A DNA stretch of 64,000 bases from Lederbergia panacisoli (GCF_024626525.1 NZ_JANJGU010000012.1:57184-121183), one strand, 5' to 3'. Shown: positions 27,617-36,556, numbered from the stretch's first letter. Translations and numbers: made by a program. The notes: generated by a model from the sequence alone, not told the origin.

Positions 27617-27941
27617 TCATATCTTCCGAAATAAATTCTGTTTTTCCAATCAGGTTAAAAATGCATCGAGAGAACAGATTGCCATTCTACTACATGAACA
27701 AGACATTGTATCGATCTATAACACTTTATCTAAGGCGAATATCTTTGATCAAAAGATTAGAGAGGAACATACGAAAGGATTAAAAGCTCAAATAGAAAAA
27801 ACAAGCGTTCTATCAACCCGCTCTATTTGCAATCAACCTGTTACAGAAAAAGTTAAGTTATATTGCTTGGGCAATAAAAAATTCAAAGGTAAAATCTACT
27901 GTTTTGAACATCAAAAAACAATTCACGACCAAGCTCAGTAG
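27617..27941 (+). pseudogene. 3' remnant of a NERD-domain (nuclease-related) gene
   Basis: The plus-strand frame ending at 27941 encodes about 108 residues with no credible start. It reads NASREQIAILLHEQDIVSIY, then KIREEHTKGL, and ends with a zinc-ribbon-like pair: CNQPVTEKVKLYCLGN and GKIYCFEHQK. This matches my memory of the C-terminal tail of Bacillus NERD-domain proteins. The catalytic NERD domain is missing, and the 5' edge coincides with the palindromic repeat. I treat it as a relic; a search would be needed to confirm the family. Confidence 0.6.
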
Positions 27942-28183
27942 GGTACAATCCTGGCGAGATAATCGACATACAGTGAGTCCGAAGGGCGACCTGACGTTGA
28001 CTAATCGTAGTAAGCAACCGGAAGCTTACTAAGCGGCAAAGTAAGATGAGTACATTTTACATTTAAACTTATCCATAAGGTACAATTTAAAAAAAATCTT
28101 CCTTAACAATAAAAACATCGAATAATCCGCGAGTACTCGCCTCTCTAAAAAATGAAGAAAGCGAGACACTTATTAAAAGCAGA

Positions 28184-28218
28184 AAACCTCCAAGCTATAA
28201 AAATAGCAAGGAGGTTTA
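28184..28218 (-). terminator. Terminator of the 2-hydroxyacid dehydrogenase gene
   Basis: AAACCTCC and GCTAT pair with ATAGC and GGAGGTTT in a two-part stem about 15 bases after the minus-strand stop codon. Confidence 0.75.
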
Positions 28219-28232
28219 TTTCACATTACTTC

Positions 28233-29195
28233 CTATTGATTCACAACATTTACAGCCATTCCTTCAATAAAACTTTCCACATTGCTCACTGCAATTTCCA
28301 TCAAACGTTCACGTGCTTCTTTTGTCGCCCATGCAATATGCGGGGTGATGACGCAGTTGCTTGCTGATAAAAGCGGATTGTCAGCCGCCGGTGGTTCAGT
28401 AGAAAGAACATCAACCGCCGCTCCGGCAATGCGGCCTTCATTCAATGCATCCGCCAAAGCTTGCTCATCAATTAACGGTCCTCTTGATGTGTTAATTAAG
28501 AATGCAGATTGCTTCATTAGAGCAATTCGTTCGGCGTTTATCAAGTTATTTGTATCAGGTGTCAATGGACAGTGAAGGCTAACAACATCAGATCTTTCCA
28601 ATAATTCCTCAAGTTCCACCCATTCTACCCCAGGCATTTCAGTAGGTGTCCGGCGTCCGCTCCCGACAGCTAATACACGCATTCCAAACGCTTGGGCAAC
28701 CTGTGCTGTCTGCATGCCAATTCTCCCCAATCCAATTAGCCCGATCGTTTTGTCAGCTAATTCAATCAGCGGGGATTTTGTAAAAGAAAAATCAATACTG
28801 CGTGTCCATTCCCCTTCGTGAACAGCATCACTATGCCGCCCTACATGGTGACACAGCTCCAAAAGCAATGCAAATACTAATTGCGCCACCGATTGCGTAC
28901 TATACGTCGGCACATTCGTAACAATGATCCCCCGTTCCTTCGCGGCTTCCGAATCAATAATATTATAGCCGGTCGCAAGTACACCGATATATTGCAAATT
29001 AGTTAATGCTGATATTGTCTCTTTCGTCATTGGCGTTTTATTCGTCAACACGATGTGTGCATCTGCCGCTCTCGTAATAATCTCATCTGCATTCGTTCGC
29101 TCATAGATAGTAACATTCCCCAATCTTTCTAAGCTCGCCCAGTCCAAATCACCTGGGTTTAATGTAAAGCCATCTAATACGACTATGTTAAGCAT
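28233..29195 (-). CDS. D-2-hydroxyacid dehydrogenase (glycerate dehydrogenase/HprA-like)
   Basis: A 320-aa NAD-dependent dehydrogenase. The nucleotide site is GLIGLGRIGMQTAQ (about 150-163). The catalytic Arg lies in LINTSRGPLIDE, Glu in DVLSTEPP, and His in CVITPHIAWAT. It interconverts a 2-keto acid and its D-2-hydroxy acid, likely hydroxypyruvate/glycerate by overall similarity. It is a single gene with GGAGG before its ATG and its own terminator. A second, diverged family member is at 50.2 kb. Confidence 0.88.
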   Translation of the reverse strand: MLNIVVLDGFTLNPGDLDWASLERLGNVTIYERTNADEIITRAADAHIVLTNKTPMTKETISALTNLQYIGVLATGYNIIDSEAAKERGIIVTNVPTYSTQSVAQLVFALLLELCHHVGRHSDAVHEGEWTRSIDFSFTKSPLIELADKTIGLIGLGRIGMQTAQVAQAFGMRVLAVGSGRRTPTEMPGVEWVELEELLERSDVVSLHCPLTPDTNNLINAERIALMKQSAFLINTSRGPLIDEQALADALNEGRIAGAAVDVLSTEPPAADNPLLSASNCVITPHIAWATKEARERLMEIAVSNVESFIEGMAVNVVNQ

Positions 29196-29323
29196 TTTAT
29201 TTCCTCCGCTCTTATGTATTCTATTCCTCTGTTTATATTATACAACATGGTTATATGGGGCGATTTTTATATGTGACACAACTGTATTAGTAGTAGGATA
29301 ATTTGCAGATTTAAAAATTCGAA

Positions 29324-30082
29324 TTACTTTTCTAAAAACTCGCTTCTCTCTGCAATCATCACATCAGGTATATTAGTATTCATCGCATCTATACCCCATT
29401 CCAAAACCGCTTTCCAAACATTAATATCATCACTCATACTGGCATGTACATAAAATCCTTCATGATGTAGTTCTTTTACTAAATCAGGTGATAAATGAAT
29501 AATAGGAGTATTGAGTACTTGGGCTTGGATCGATCGCAGATATTGAATTGGATTAACGATTCTTGCACCACAAATTACATTAGTCATCATTCTTTTACTA
29601 TAATTTCTAATTTTAACTAATGATGCATGATTAAATGACATCACCTGAACTTGATCTTCCATTTGATAATGCTCAATTAATTGAACTACCTTTTTTGCTA
29701 GGGGTTCGTGCAAATGCTCAAACTGCTTCAACTCTATACTAAGCCAAACTTTGTCTCTAGACCATGTGAGAACCTCTTCCAAGGTAGGAACTTTTTCTCC
29801 GGCAAACTCTTTCGCGAACCAAGACCCAGCATCCAAGCGTTGGATTTCAGCCAATGTATGCTCGAAAACAAAACCTTGACCATCTGTACTTTTATTAAGG
29901 TAAAAATCATGAAAGACAATGACTTCCCCATCTTTTGTAAGTTGGACATCTAGTTCCAACGTATCAGCCTTTAATTCTAATGCTTTCTTAAAGGAAGACA
30001 TCGTATTTTCCGGACAATATGCCGATGCACCCCGATGTGCTCCAATATAGCTCACCTGATTCCCTTGAAAAATACTAGCCAT
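29324..30082 (-). CDS. Glycerophosphodiester phosphodiesterase (GDPD)
   Basis: A 252-aa cytoplasmic GDPD. Active-site motifs are IGAHRGASAYCPENT, LELDVQLTKDGEVIVFHDFYLNKSTDG and VWLSIELK. It hydrolyses glycerophosphodiesters to glycerol-3-phosphate plus alcohol. I use the ATG at 30082, with GAGG eight bases before it. An in-frame ATG at 30103 has no ribosome site. It differs clearly from the GDPD at 8.1 kb, so the two are not a recent duplication. Confidence 0.88.
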   Translation of the reverse strand: MASIFQGNQVSYIGAHRGASAYCPENTMSSFKKALELKADTLELDVQLTKDGEVIVFHDFYLNKSTDGQGFVFEHTLAEIQRLDAGSWFAKEFAGEKVPTLEEVLTWSRDKVWLSIELKQFEHLHEPLAKKVVQLIEHYQMEDQVQVMSFNHASLVKIRNYSKRMMTNVICGARIVNPIQYLRSIQAQVLNTPIIHLSPDLVKELHHEGFYVHASMSDDINVWKAVLEWGIDAMNTNIPDVMIAERSEFLEK

Positions 30083-30196
30083 TTTCGCCACCTCATTATT
30101 CATTTACATATATAGTTTCGCGCTCTGTATTTTTACAAAGAAAAAGTAGAAAATCCTATCATAAGTTTAATAGTTTCATCGCATCGGAATGCAATT

Positions 30197-30742
30197 TTAA
30201 CCTAATTGCGCATTAAGCCTTTCTACCAAATCTATTAACTCAAGGGGTTGGCTAATGATATAATCCGGCTTTTCACTATCCTCTACATGATCCTTTGGAT
30301 ATCGGGGCGACCAACGTAAAAATATACTTGTAATTCCCATTTCATTGGCACCTTTAATATCCCTGCTTAAATTATTTCCTACCATAACGATCCTAGAACA
30401 ATCTTCAAAATCGAGGTCCAACGCACCGATAGCAGCCTTGAACATTCGAGAGCTTGGTTTGGAAGCTTTAATAGTTTCCGAATAAATCAAAGTAGTAAAA
30501 TACTCATACAACCCATTTTGCGTCAATAAATTTTTAAACGATTGCGCATCTCCATCCGCTACTAAAGCAAGAGTATAACCCCGTTCCGCAAGAGTCCTAA
30601 CCATTACATCCGCCCCCGGTATCAAATCCCCCCTTATAACAATCCCCTCATCATCCCTAACCTCAGTTCCCTCATCAATTATCGTGTCCCCACAATCTAA
30701 AAATACAATTAGCTTTTTTCCACTTTCACCAATCGGCCTCAT
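30197..30742 (-). CDS. HAD-superfamily hydrolase
   Basis: A HAD phosphatase of about 181 residues. Motif I is FLDCGDTII, with Gly where many members have the second Asp; the DxGDT form is known in the superfamily. A cap-like insert follows, then motif II LVADGDAQ, motif III ASKPSSRMF and motif IV MVGNNLSRDIKGANEMG. The substrate is unknown, perhaps a small phosphosugar. The ATG at 30742 is preferred, because GGAGG lies within the frame of the longer version. Palindromic repeats follow upstream. Confidence 0.75.
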   Translation of the reverse strand: MRPIGESGKKLIVFLDCGDTIIDEGTEVRDDEGIVIRGDLIPGADVMVRTLAERGYTLALVADGDAQSFKNLLTQNGLYEYFTTLIYSETIKASKPSSRMFKAAIGALDLDFEDCSRIVMVGNNLSRDIKGANEMGITSIFLRWSPRYPKDHVEDSEKPDYIISQPLELIDLVERLNAQLG

Positions 30743-30829
30743 AACCCTTTTCTGCCTCCTTCTCTCCCTAGCACCAAACAATACTTCTATTAAACTTTCA
30801 CCAATTCCTGCTAAGTTTTCATAGAATAT

Positions 30830-30938
30830 TCAGTGCTAGGCACTCAAATTGTGTGAGTGCCAGGCACCCAAACAATTCAGACACAATTCTGAATAGTATC
30901 AGAGTTGTGTGGGTGCCTGGCACTTATATTAAAATAGC
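30830..30938. repeat. GTGCCAGGCAC palindromic element, copies 8 and 9
   Basis: Arms lie at 30833-30843 (GTGCTAGGCAC), 30857-30867 (GTGCCAGGCAC) and 30913-30923 (GTGCCTGGCAC), with two overlapping centres (ACAATTCAG and ACAATTCTGAATAGTATCAGAG). This gives one full and one partial unit between the HAD and comK genes. Confidence 0.9.
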
Positions 30939-30973
30939 AAAAACGTTTGGGCGACTGGCACCCAAACGTTTTT
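30939..30973. terminator. Strong terminator after comK
   Basis: AAAAACGTTTGGG / CCCAAACGTTTTT is a perfect 13-bp stem with a nine-base loop and A/T runs on both sides. It starts 17 bases past the comK stop. The loop CGACTGGCA looks like a decayed arm of the neighbouring repeat. Confidence 0.85.
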
Positions 30974-30989
30974 GGAATCTTTAATTCTA

Positions 30990-31601
30990 TTATTTTTTAT
31001 GGTGTTGATCATCGTTGTCTTTATCGGGAAATATTTGTATGATACCATCTTCAGTTTGCTCGAAGTGATATGTATTTTTATTTTCAGCCACGTTGTCCGC
31101 TTTTTTTCGTGGATTATATGTAAACTTTATTCTTGGGTCTGTTCGTTTATCGTATATGTTTTTGAGATAACGGGCACGATATTCCTTCATTTCAAAAGCT
31201 TTTTTTCTGATATTTACGGTAATCGCATCACCAAATTCTAAAACAACTTTCGATTTAGATTTACCTACCGCAATGATCTCCTTAATATGATTTACAGAAA
31301 ACCAAACACAATCAGCATTCTCTGTAGACGTGCTTGGAAACCAGTAAATACCTAAACTGCCACTTATTTTAATTGGCGGCATCTCAATATCTCCTAGAGC
31401 AGCTTTTGAAGCATTTTCCGCACCCTCTAAATCATTTCCATAATAGAGCAAACTGGTTTCAAGGATTTCAGTCGGACTCAAATTGACTAAGAAAGTCTTT
31501 TTCCCTTCCATGACAAGTGAGTAAAAATACCCATTTTTAAGGTAAACTCCCATCAGCGCGATGGTAAAGCGATTAATAATATAACGATCAATCAATTTCA
31601 T
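30990..31601 (-). CDS. comK: ComK-like competence transcription factor
   Basis: The 203-aa protein matches the ComK layout: TIALMGVYLKNGYFYSLVMEG, then FLVNLSPTEILETSLLYYGNDLEGA, PPIKISGSLGIYWFPSTSTENADCVWFSVNHI and a basic C-terminal part. B. subtilis ComK (192 aa) binds paired AT-boxes and switches on DNA-uptake genes. I chose the ATG at 31601, preceded by GGGGGAG. The C-terminal tail is more acidic and histidine-rich than in B. subtilis. Its activity and its ability to induce competence are not shown by sequence. Confidence 0.8.
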   Translation of the reverse strand: MKLIDRYIINRFTIALMGVYLKNGYFYSLVMEGKKTFLVNLSPTEILETSLLYYGNDLEGAENASKAALGDIEMPPIKISGSLGIYWFPSTSTENADCVWFSVNHIKEIIAVGKSKSKVVLEFGDAITVNIRKKAFEMKEYRARYLKNIYDKRTDPRIKFTYNPRKKADNVAENKNTYHFEQTEDGIIQIFPDKDNDDQHHKK

Positions 31602-31774
31602 ACATCTGACTCTCCCCCAATTTATTTTCCGAACAGAGATAGCACACATGGATGACATTAACTAAGATGCATTAACATTATTAAAAACCTTCACCGCCCT
31701 ATCGCATCATTCCCCTTTCAAAAATACAATTTTCACATCTTTCTATATTATTACACATTTAGGACTTTTTGTCT

Positions 31775-31835
31775 ACCATTTGACAAAATATTATAAAAAA
31801 TTCGACATTTTATTATAAAAAAACTTTTAAAAAGA
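31775..31835 (-). promoter_or_regulatory. Repeated AT-boxes, possible comK promoter/K-box
   Basis: Two near-identical 20-bp stretches, GACAAAATATTATAAAAAA and GACATTTTATTATAAAAAA, lie 22 bases apart, about 180-230 bases upstream of comK. Read on the minus strand they give two TATAAT boxes and A4/T4 blocks such as AAAAGTTTTTTT. ComK sites are A4-N5-T4 pairs, so autoregulation is possible; the spacing match is imperfect. Confidence 0.35.
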
Positions 31836-32109
31836 ATAGAATTAGTAAAAAAGTCATGTTTTCAGAAAGTAATTTTATAGAACAATATTCCGGTATTTTT
31901 CCACATAACTTGAATCCAGCATCAAGGTACATTCTCTTTATTTGACACATGCGATATACAAATAAAAAGCCGTCCCTTTTCCAAAATAAAGTGATGGCTT
32001 TTCACTATTTTAGGCCTCATCTATCCTCAGGATCACAATAAGCTCTTTTCCTAGTTCTAACAAGGTATTTTTTAATAGTATGCACTAACACTTATCTGCA
32101 CTCGATTTT

Positions 32110-32250
32110 CATCAATTAACCTTATTTTTTCATCAATTCCCAAGCATTCTTCACCAATCACAGATAATATCTCACCAATCAGCTCGAAATTTTCAACAAT
32201 TATCTTTTAAACTTCAACAATTCCAACCGAAATATCACCAATAAATTAAA
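32110..32250. repeat. Degenerate 21-nt-period tandem array 2
   Basis: CATCAATT, CACCAATC or CAACAATT recurs every 21 nt at 32110, 32131, 32152, 32173, 32194, 32215 and 32236, with variable AT-rich filling. Same consensus and period as the array at 11.6 kb. Confidence 0.85.
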
Positions 32251-32433
32251 CATCCCCAATATAACATCAATCTATCACAAACCGCCCCGCTCAATTCACT
32301 AACATTTTTCCCATCCAGTGTGTCCATTTCCCTAACTCCCCTATATATCAAAGCTGATGACAATGAGCGTATGCAAATTATCAAATTCCAATTTAAGCAA
32401 ATATTCATTAGTAGGAATTCACTAAAACCCCCT

Positions 32434-33279
32434 CTACATCCTATACTCCATCGGGGTCTTCTTTTCATACTTCTTAAAAGTCTTCGAGAAATGAAACTGG
32501 TCGGCAAATCCGGTCATTTCTGCGATTTGATACAGAGTTAGATTGGTAAAAGCCATCAGTTCCTTCGCCTTTTGCAAACGATAGTTGATAAGGTACTGTT
32601 GGGGCGACACATTGAATTTTTGCTTAAATAAGTAGGAATATCGACTTACGCTCCAACCGGATATGTCTGCTAGTTCAGGAACGGTGATGTTGTTTTTGTA
32701 ATTTTTGCGGATAAAATCTACCGTTTCTACGATTCGTGAGTCGATTTGGGAATTTTCATTTATGTTATTGACGTGTGCATATTTCCTGGAAATGGTAAAG
32801 AACAGTTGCTGCAGAAGAATGGAGGAAATATGTTTAAAGTTTACTTGTTTACGAGAAATCTCATCGATAATCGTGTTAATTAAATGCGGAATCTCCTCAT
32901 TAACAGATACATGATAGACTTGATCCGCCTCCAAGTTGGCCTTAAGCAGCAATTCTTGAATGCCGAAACCAGTGAAGTGGACCCAGTAATTAGAAATAAG
33001 TTGATTATCCACTTGCTCATAAAATTGCTCTTGATAAGGGGAATAAATAAACACCGTACCGGGACCGATTTCATATTCTTTGCGATTGATTTTAACAAGC
33101 ATATCCCCGGAATGATTATAGGATAAATAATAATCGGCTCGGCCATATTTTCGATACGTTAAACCGTTGGGTGGATCAAATTCGTAGTAACCTGCACTAT
33201 TTACAAGGGCATACTCATCTTTATTCTCGTAACCTCGACCATGATATTCATCAGATTCGTAAGTAGAAGCGTAAGTCAT
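32434..33279 (-). CDS. AraC-family transcriptional regulator with cupin-like sensor
   Basis: A 281-aa regulator. The N-terminal arm and beta-barrel (NGLTYRKYGRADYYLSYNHSGDML, GPGTVFIYSPYQEQ) form an AraC-type ligand-binding domain. The C-terminal 100 residues hold two helix-turn-helices (VPELADISGWSVSRYSYLFKQKF and LYQIAEMTGFADQFHFSKTFKKYEKKTPMEYR). I start at the ATG at 33279, with GAGGTGATGGA before it. Divergent from the ROK-GH4-NagB-ABC operon, it is the obvious candidate activator of that operon. Confidence 0.85.
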   Translation of the reverse strand: MTYASTYESDEYHGRGYENKDEYALVNSAGYYEFDPPNGLTYRKYGRADYYLSYNHSGDMLVKINRKEYEIGPGTVFIYSPYQEQFYEQVDNQLISNYWVHFTGFGIQELLLKANLEADQVYHVSVNEEIPHLINTIIDEISRKQVNFKHISSILLQQLFFTISRKYAHVNNINENSQIDSRIVETVDFIRKNYKNNITVPELADISGWSVSRYSYLFKQKFNVSPQQYLINYRLQKAKELMAFTNLTLYQIAEMTGFADQFHFSKTFKKYEKKTPMEYRM

Positions 33280-33360
33280 TCCATCACCTCGCGAACTCAT
33301 ATAGTTGATTTGTACATATTATCAGTTTATCTAAACATTCTTAATCCTTTTAATTGCCTA

Positions 33361-33387
33361 TATAATAGCACTAACTATATATAGTGA
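33361..33387 (+). promoter_or_regulatory. -10-like box and palindrome before the ROK operon
   Basis: TATAAT (33361-33366) is followed directly by CACTAACTATATATAGTG (33369-33386), which contains the perfect palindrome ACTATATATAGT. This fits a promoter with an operator at the transcription start. No clear -35 is visible, as expected for an activator-dependent promoter. Confidence 0.35.
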
Positions 33388-33426
33388 CAACAACATTTAC
33401 GAAGTAAAAGGCAGGTGATAGGTCCA

Positions 33427-34419
33427 GTGGGTGAAAGCCAACAAACCGTTCTAGGCATCGATGTTGGAGGAACTAAAATCCTTATTGGCCGCATTACAAG
33501 GGATGGGCTCTCTTCAGAATGTAAGCGTTATCCAATGGATCGTTCCACACAAGATTCAGCGCTAAAATCAATATGGCAAGCGGTTGATAGCTACATAGCA
33601 GATACTCAACACCTTCCGCAACCTGTAATGGCCGGGTTAGGACTAGTCGGGAAGGTTGACTCTGAACGCGGAGTCTGGGTGAGTGCAGTCAATATTCCTA
33701 TTCGCCATTCCGTAGAAATTGCTAAAGAGTTTCAAGAGAGATATGACCTTAATGCCGCACTCGCCAATGATGTTCACGCAGCGACGATCGCAGAAATGCG
33801 ATTAGGCGCTGGACAACAATGGAGTAACTTTGTTTATATTAATGTCGGTACAGGGATAGCAGCAGGAATAGTTAACAACAGGCAACTTTTACTAGGTTCG
33901 AATTTTTCTGCAGGGGAAATTGGTCATATGATTGTCGGATCCGAGGAAGTCCGGTGCAAATGTGGGCAAACTGGCTGTCTGGAAATGCTCGCGTCCGGCG
34001 GAGACATGATTGCGCATGTTAAGAAAATTGCGCCCGATTATCCATCCTCTACCTTGCAGCCATACATTCAAAGTGGTGTGCTTTCGGTAAAACATATTTT
34101 CCAAGCCGCTCAGTCTGGGGATGCGCTAAGTGAAGATATGACTAAGCAAGCAGTAAAAAGCCTAGGGCAAGCAATTATTAATATTTCAGTCATGTTGGAC
34201 ACAGAAGGAATTATTCTAGGCGGCGGCTTATTTCAAAATGAGTGGTTTTACGAGCAACTCCTCAAATATGTACAGGACCACTCTGGACTGTTTGCAAAGT
34301 CCGCCAAAAATCTTCAGCTATCCACACTAGATCCGAAAAACGTTGGGTTACTTGGAGCAGGATGCGTAGCATGGAGGAAGCATGAGCAGCAGCTGAAAGT
34401 TAGAAGTCTGAATTTATAA
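33427..34419 (+). CDS. ROK-family sugar kinase
   Basis: A ROK protein of about 330 residues without a DNA-binding domain, so a kinase. It has the ATP-site GIDVGGTKI, catalytic NDVHAATIAE (Asp), GTGIAAGIV, the GEIGHM motif and the zinc motif CKCGQTGCLEMLASG. It should phosphorylate glucose, an N-acylhexosamine or similar in the cytoplasm. I use GTG at 33427, since AGGTGAT stands seven bases before it; an in-frame GTG at 33415 overlaps that site. The GH4 gene follows closely on the same strand. Confidence 0.85.
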   Translation: MGESQQTVLGIDVGGTKILIGRITRDGLSSECKRYPMDRSTQDSALKSIWQAVDSYIADTQHLPQPVMAGLGLVGKVDSERGVWVSAVNIPIRHSVEIAKEFQERYDLNAALANDVHAATIAEMRLGAGQQWSNFVYINVGTGIAAGIVNNRQLLLGSNFSAGEIGHMIVGSEEVRCKCGQTGCLEMLASGGDMIAHVKKIAPDYPSSTLQPYIQSGVLSVKHIFQAAQSGDALSEDMTKQAVKSLGQAIINISVMLDTEGIILGGGLFQNEWFYEQLLKYVQDHSGLFAKSAKNLQLSTLDPKNVGLLGAGCVAWRKHEQQLKVRSLNL

Positions 34420-34434
34420 GGGGTGTATAACAAT

Positions 34435-35742
34435 ATGAGGAAAAAAATCGTCTTAATTGGTGCAGGAAGTGTCGTGTTTACTCGTGGATTAGTAATGGAT
34501 TTAATTCAACAAATGAAAGAGCAAAAGTGGCATATAGCACTGGTAGATACTGATCCCCAAGCGCTTGAAGTGATGCAAAGACTTTGCGAAAAGATGATTG
34601 CCGCAAAGAAAAGTGATATCGAAATCTCTTATTCTACTGATCGTACGCAGGTGTTAGATAACGCGAATTATGTTGTTTGTACGATCGGGGTTGGAGGTAG
34701 AAGAGCATGGGAACAGGATGTGTTTATTCCGCGGAAGTACGGCATTTATCAACCTGTAGGCGACAGTGTAGGACCTGGGGGAATCTCACGAGCTATGAGA
34801 ATGATCCCTGCTGTTACAGGCATCGCCCGCGATATCAAGAAATATTGTCCCGATGCTCAATTCTTCAATTATTCGAATCCAATGTCGACGATCTGTCGGG
34901 CGGTTCGAAAAGATACAGGTGTTCCAGTCATCGGATTATGTCACGGTGTTAAAAATGGGCATCGCAGGCTTTCAGAATTTATGGGACTTGACTATAGACA
35001 AACATCGTCGATTGCTGTTGGCGTTAACCATATGGTCTTTATGTACGATTTTCGCCATGATGGCAAGGATGCGTGGGAGCTTGTTCAAGAACAAGTGGAG
35101 CAAACGAAAAATGATCAAAATAGCAAAATTGGCCCTCTCTCAAGGGAATTAATAATGACTCACCAAGTGTATCCCGTTTCGGATGACCGACACTATTCCG
35201 AATTCACCGTGGATGCGATGTTAGAAAATAATTACTCTGGAAAAACGTTAGGGATAGATGCTTACTCGTTTGAAAAGACGATAGAGCATGGAGACGAAAG
35301 TTACGCAGAGACGAAAAAACTTGCTTTTTCCACTGAACCATTACCAGAGAATTTCTTTAATCGGGTAGAGGGTGAGCATGAACAACTGATGGAGATTATT
35401 GATTCAATAGAACATGATCACAAGCGCCTGTATGCGGTCAACATGCCGAATAATGGTGCAGTGCCCGGCCTGCCTAATGAAGCCATCATTGAGTTGCCGG
35501 CAGTCGCTGCGGGAAGCGGGTTTAAGGCTTTGCGGATTTTGGACTTCCCGGAAGGCATGCTAGATGCATTAAACAAACATATCAAAATTGGCGAGATGAC
35601 CGTCGAAGCAGCATTAAAAGGAGATAAACAACTTTTTATAGAGGCGATTCTAGCGGGTGGATATATGACTGATTCGGCAGCAGCATCTCGAATGGTCGAT
35701 GAACTGATCAGCGCACAACGCGCACATTTACCCCAATTTTAA
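34435..35742 (+). CDS. Glycoside hydrolase family 4 (NAD- and Mn-dependent)
   Basis: A 435-aa GH4 enzyme. The NAD site is KIVLIGAGSVVFTRGLVMDL. The FNYSNPMS, GLCHGVKNGH (metal Cys/His) and GVNHM motifs are typical of the alpha-galactosidase/alpha-glucosidase/alpha-galacturonidase side of GH4. These enzymes cleave via oxidation at C3, often on phosphorylated disaccharides. The ATG at 34435 follows AAGGGGTG. In this operon (kinase, GH4, NagB) it may release an amino sugar, but the substrate is inferred. Confidence 0.85.
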   Translation: MRKKIVLIGAGSVVFTRGLVMDLIQQMKEQKWHIALVDTDPQALEVMQRLCEKMIAAKKSDIEISYSTDRTQVLDNANYVVCTIGVGGRRAWEQDVFIPRKYGIYQPVGDSVGPGGISRAMRMIPAVTGIARDIKKYCPDAQFFNYSNPMSTICRAVRKDTGVPVIGLCHGVKNGHRRLSEFMGLDYRQTSSIAVGVNHMVFMYDFRHDGKDAWELVQEQVEQTKNDQNSKIGPLSRELIMTHQVYPVSDDRHYSEFTVDAMLENNYSGKTLGIDAYSFEKTIEHGDESYAETKKLAFSTEPLPENFFNRVEGEHEQLMEIIDSIEHDHKRLYAVNMPNNGAVPGLPNEAIIELPAVAAGSGFKALRILDFPEGMLDALNKHIKIGEMTVEAALKGDKQLFIEAILAGGYMTDSAAASRMVDELISAQRAHLPQF

Positions 35743-35796
35743 TGAAGGTAACCATACTAACACTTAATTGAAAAATACAAAACGGAGGTAAAGGCA

Positions 35797-36543
35797 TTGA
35801 TCATTCATATGAAGACTCTTCCCGCGGAAGTTGATCGTTTTGCAGCATTATTTGTAAGCAGAATGGTCATCACCAAACCGGATCTTGTTTTGGGGCTTGC
35901 CACAGGGAATACAACCGAGGGATTGCACCGTGAATTGGTACAATTACACCTTAACGCGGGTATCGATTATTCCAAAGTATCTACGTTTAATCTGGATGAG
36001 TATATAGGTTTGGCTCCAGATGATCCGACAAGCTGCCGCGCGAGGATCAATCAAGATTTATTGAAACAAATAAATATAAATATGAAAAATACGTTCGTTC
36101 CCGATGGATTGGCAGATTCACCTGAAAAAGAGTGTGAAGATTATGAAAAAAAAATAACGCAGTTAGGAGGAATTGATCTTCAAATACTTAGTATTGGTGA
36201 AAATGGCCACATTGCTTTTAACGAACCAGGCACACCTTTCGGCACGATGATGCGAATCGCCGAAATTTCCGCGTCCACTGTAAAGGCGAAAACAGAGTTA
36301 TTCGGTTCTGCCGACAATGTTCCAGCTCAGGGAATCACGATGGGCATTCGCAATATTATGCATGCAAAACAGATTCTTTTAATCGCAAAAGGCAAGCACA
36401 AGGCAGATATTATGCAGCAGGCACTATTCGGTCCGGTTACAGAACGTGTCCCTGCATCGGTATTGCAATTGCATCCGTATCTTACTGTTGTGGTGGATGC
36501 AGATGCAGGGAGTAATTTTGATATAAAACAAATCCAAATTTAA
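35797..36543 (+). CDS. nagB: Glucosamine-6-phosphate deaminase
   Basis: A 248-aa canonical NagB. It has the phosphate loop GLATGNTTEGL, catalytic NLDEYIGL, and SIGENGHIAFNEPG with the active-site His. RASTVKAKTELF-like lid features follow at about 160-175. It turns glucosamine-6-P into fructose-6-P plus ammonia, feeding glycolysis. It starts at TTG with GGAGG eight bases upstream. Unlike the NagB-like protein at 2.8 kb it keeps the full phosphate loop. Its presence argues that the cargo of the adjacent importer contains a hexosamine. Confidence 0.88.
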   Translation: MIIHMKTLPAEVDRFAALFVSRMVITKPDLVLGLATGNTTEGLHRELVQLHLNAGIDYSKVSTFNLDEYIGLAPDDPTSCRARINQDLLKQININMKNTFVPDGLADSPEKECEDYEKKITQLGGIDLQILSIGENGHIAFNEPGTPFGTMMRIAEISASTVKAKTELFGSADNVPAQGITMGIRNIMHAKQILLIAKGKHKADIMQQALFGPVTERVPASVLQLHPYLTVVVDADAGSNFDIKQIQI

Positions 36544-36556
36544 AGGAGTGTGCAAA

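Larger units (their letters stand above)
31602..32433. other. Long gene-free region between comK and an araC gene
   Basis: This 832-bp AT-rich region holds the comK upstream region (AT-boxes at about 31775-31835), a weak hairpin with AAAAGCC/GGCTTTT arms at 31966-32002, and the 21-nt array at 32110-32250. I see no gene in it. Confidence 0.7.

Noticed and set aside
30197..30742. Inactive HAD because motif I lacks the second Asp
   Set aside because: The DxGDT form occurs in active superfamily members, and motifs II-IV are intact, so inactivity cannot be claimed.
32235..32507. 90-codon minus-strand frame after the AraC gene
   Set aside because: It overlaps the end of the regulator in another frame and runs into the 21-nt array.
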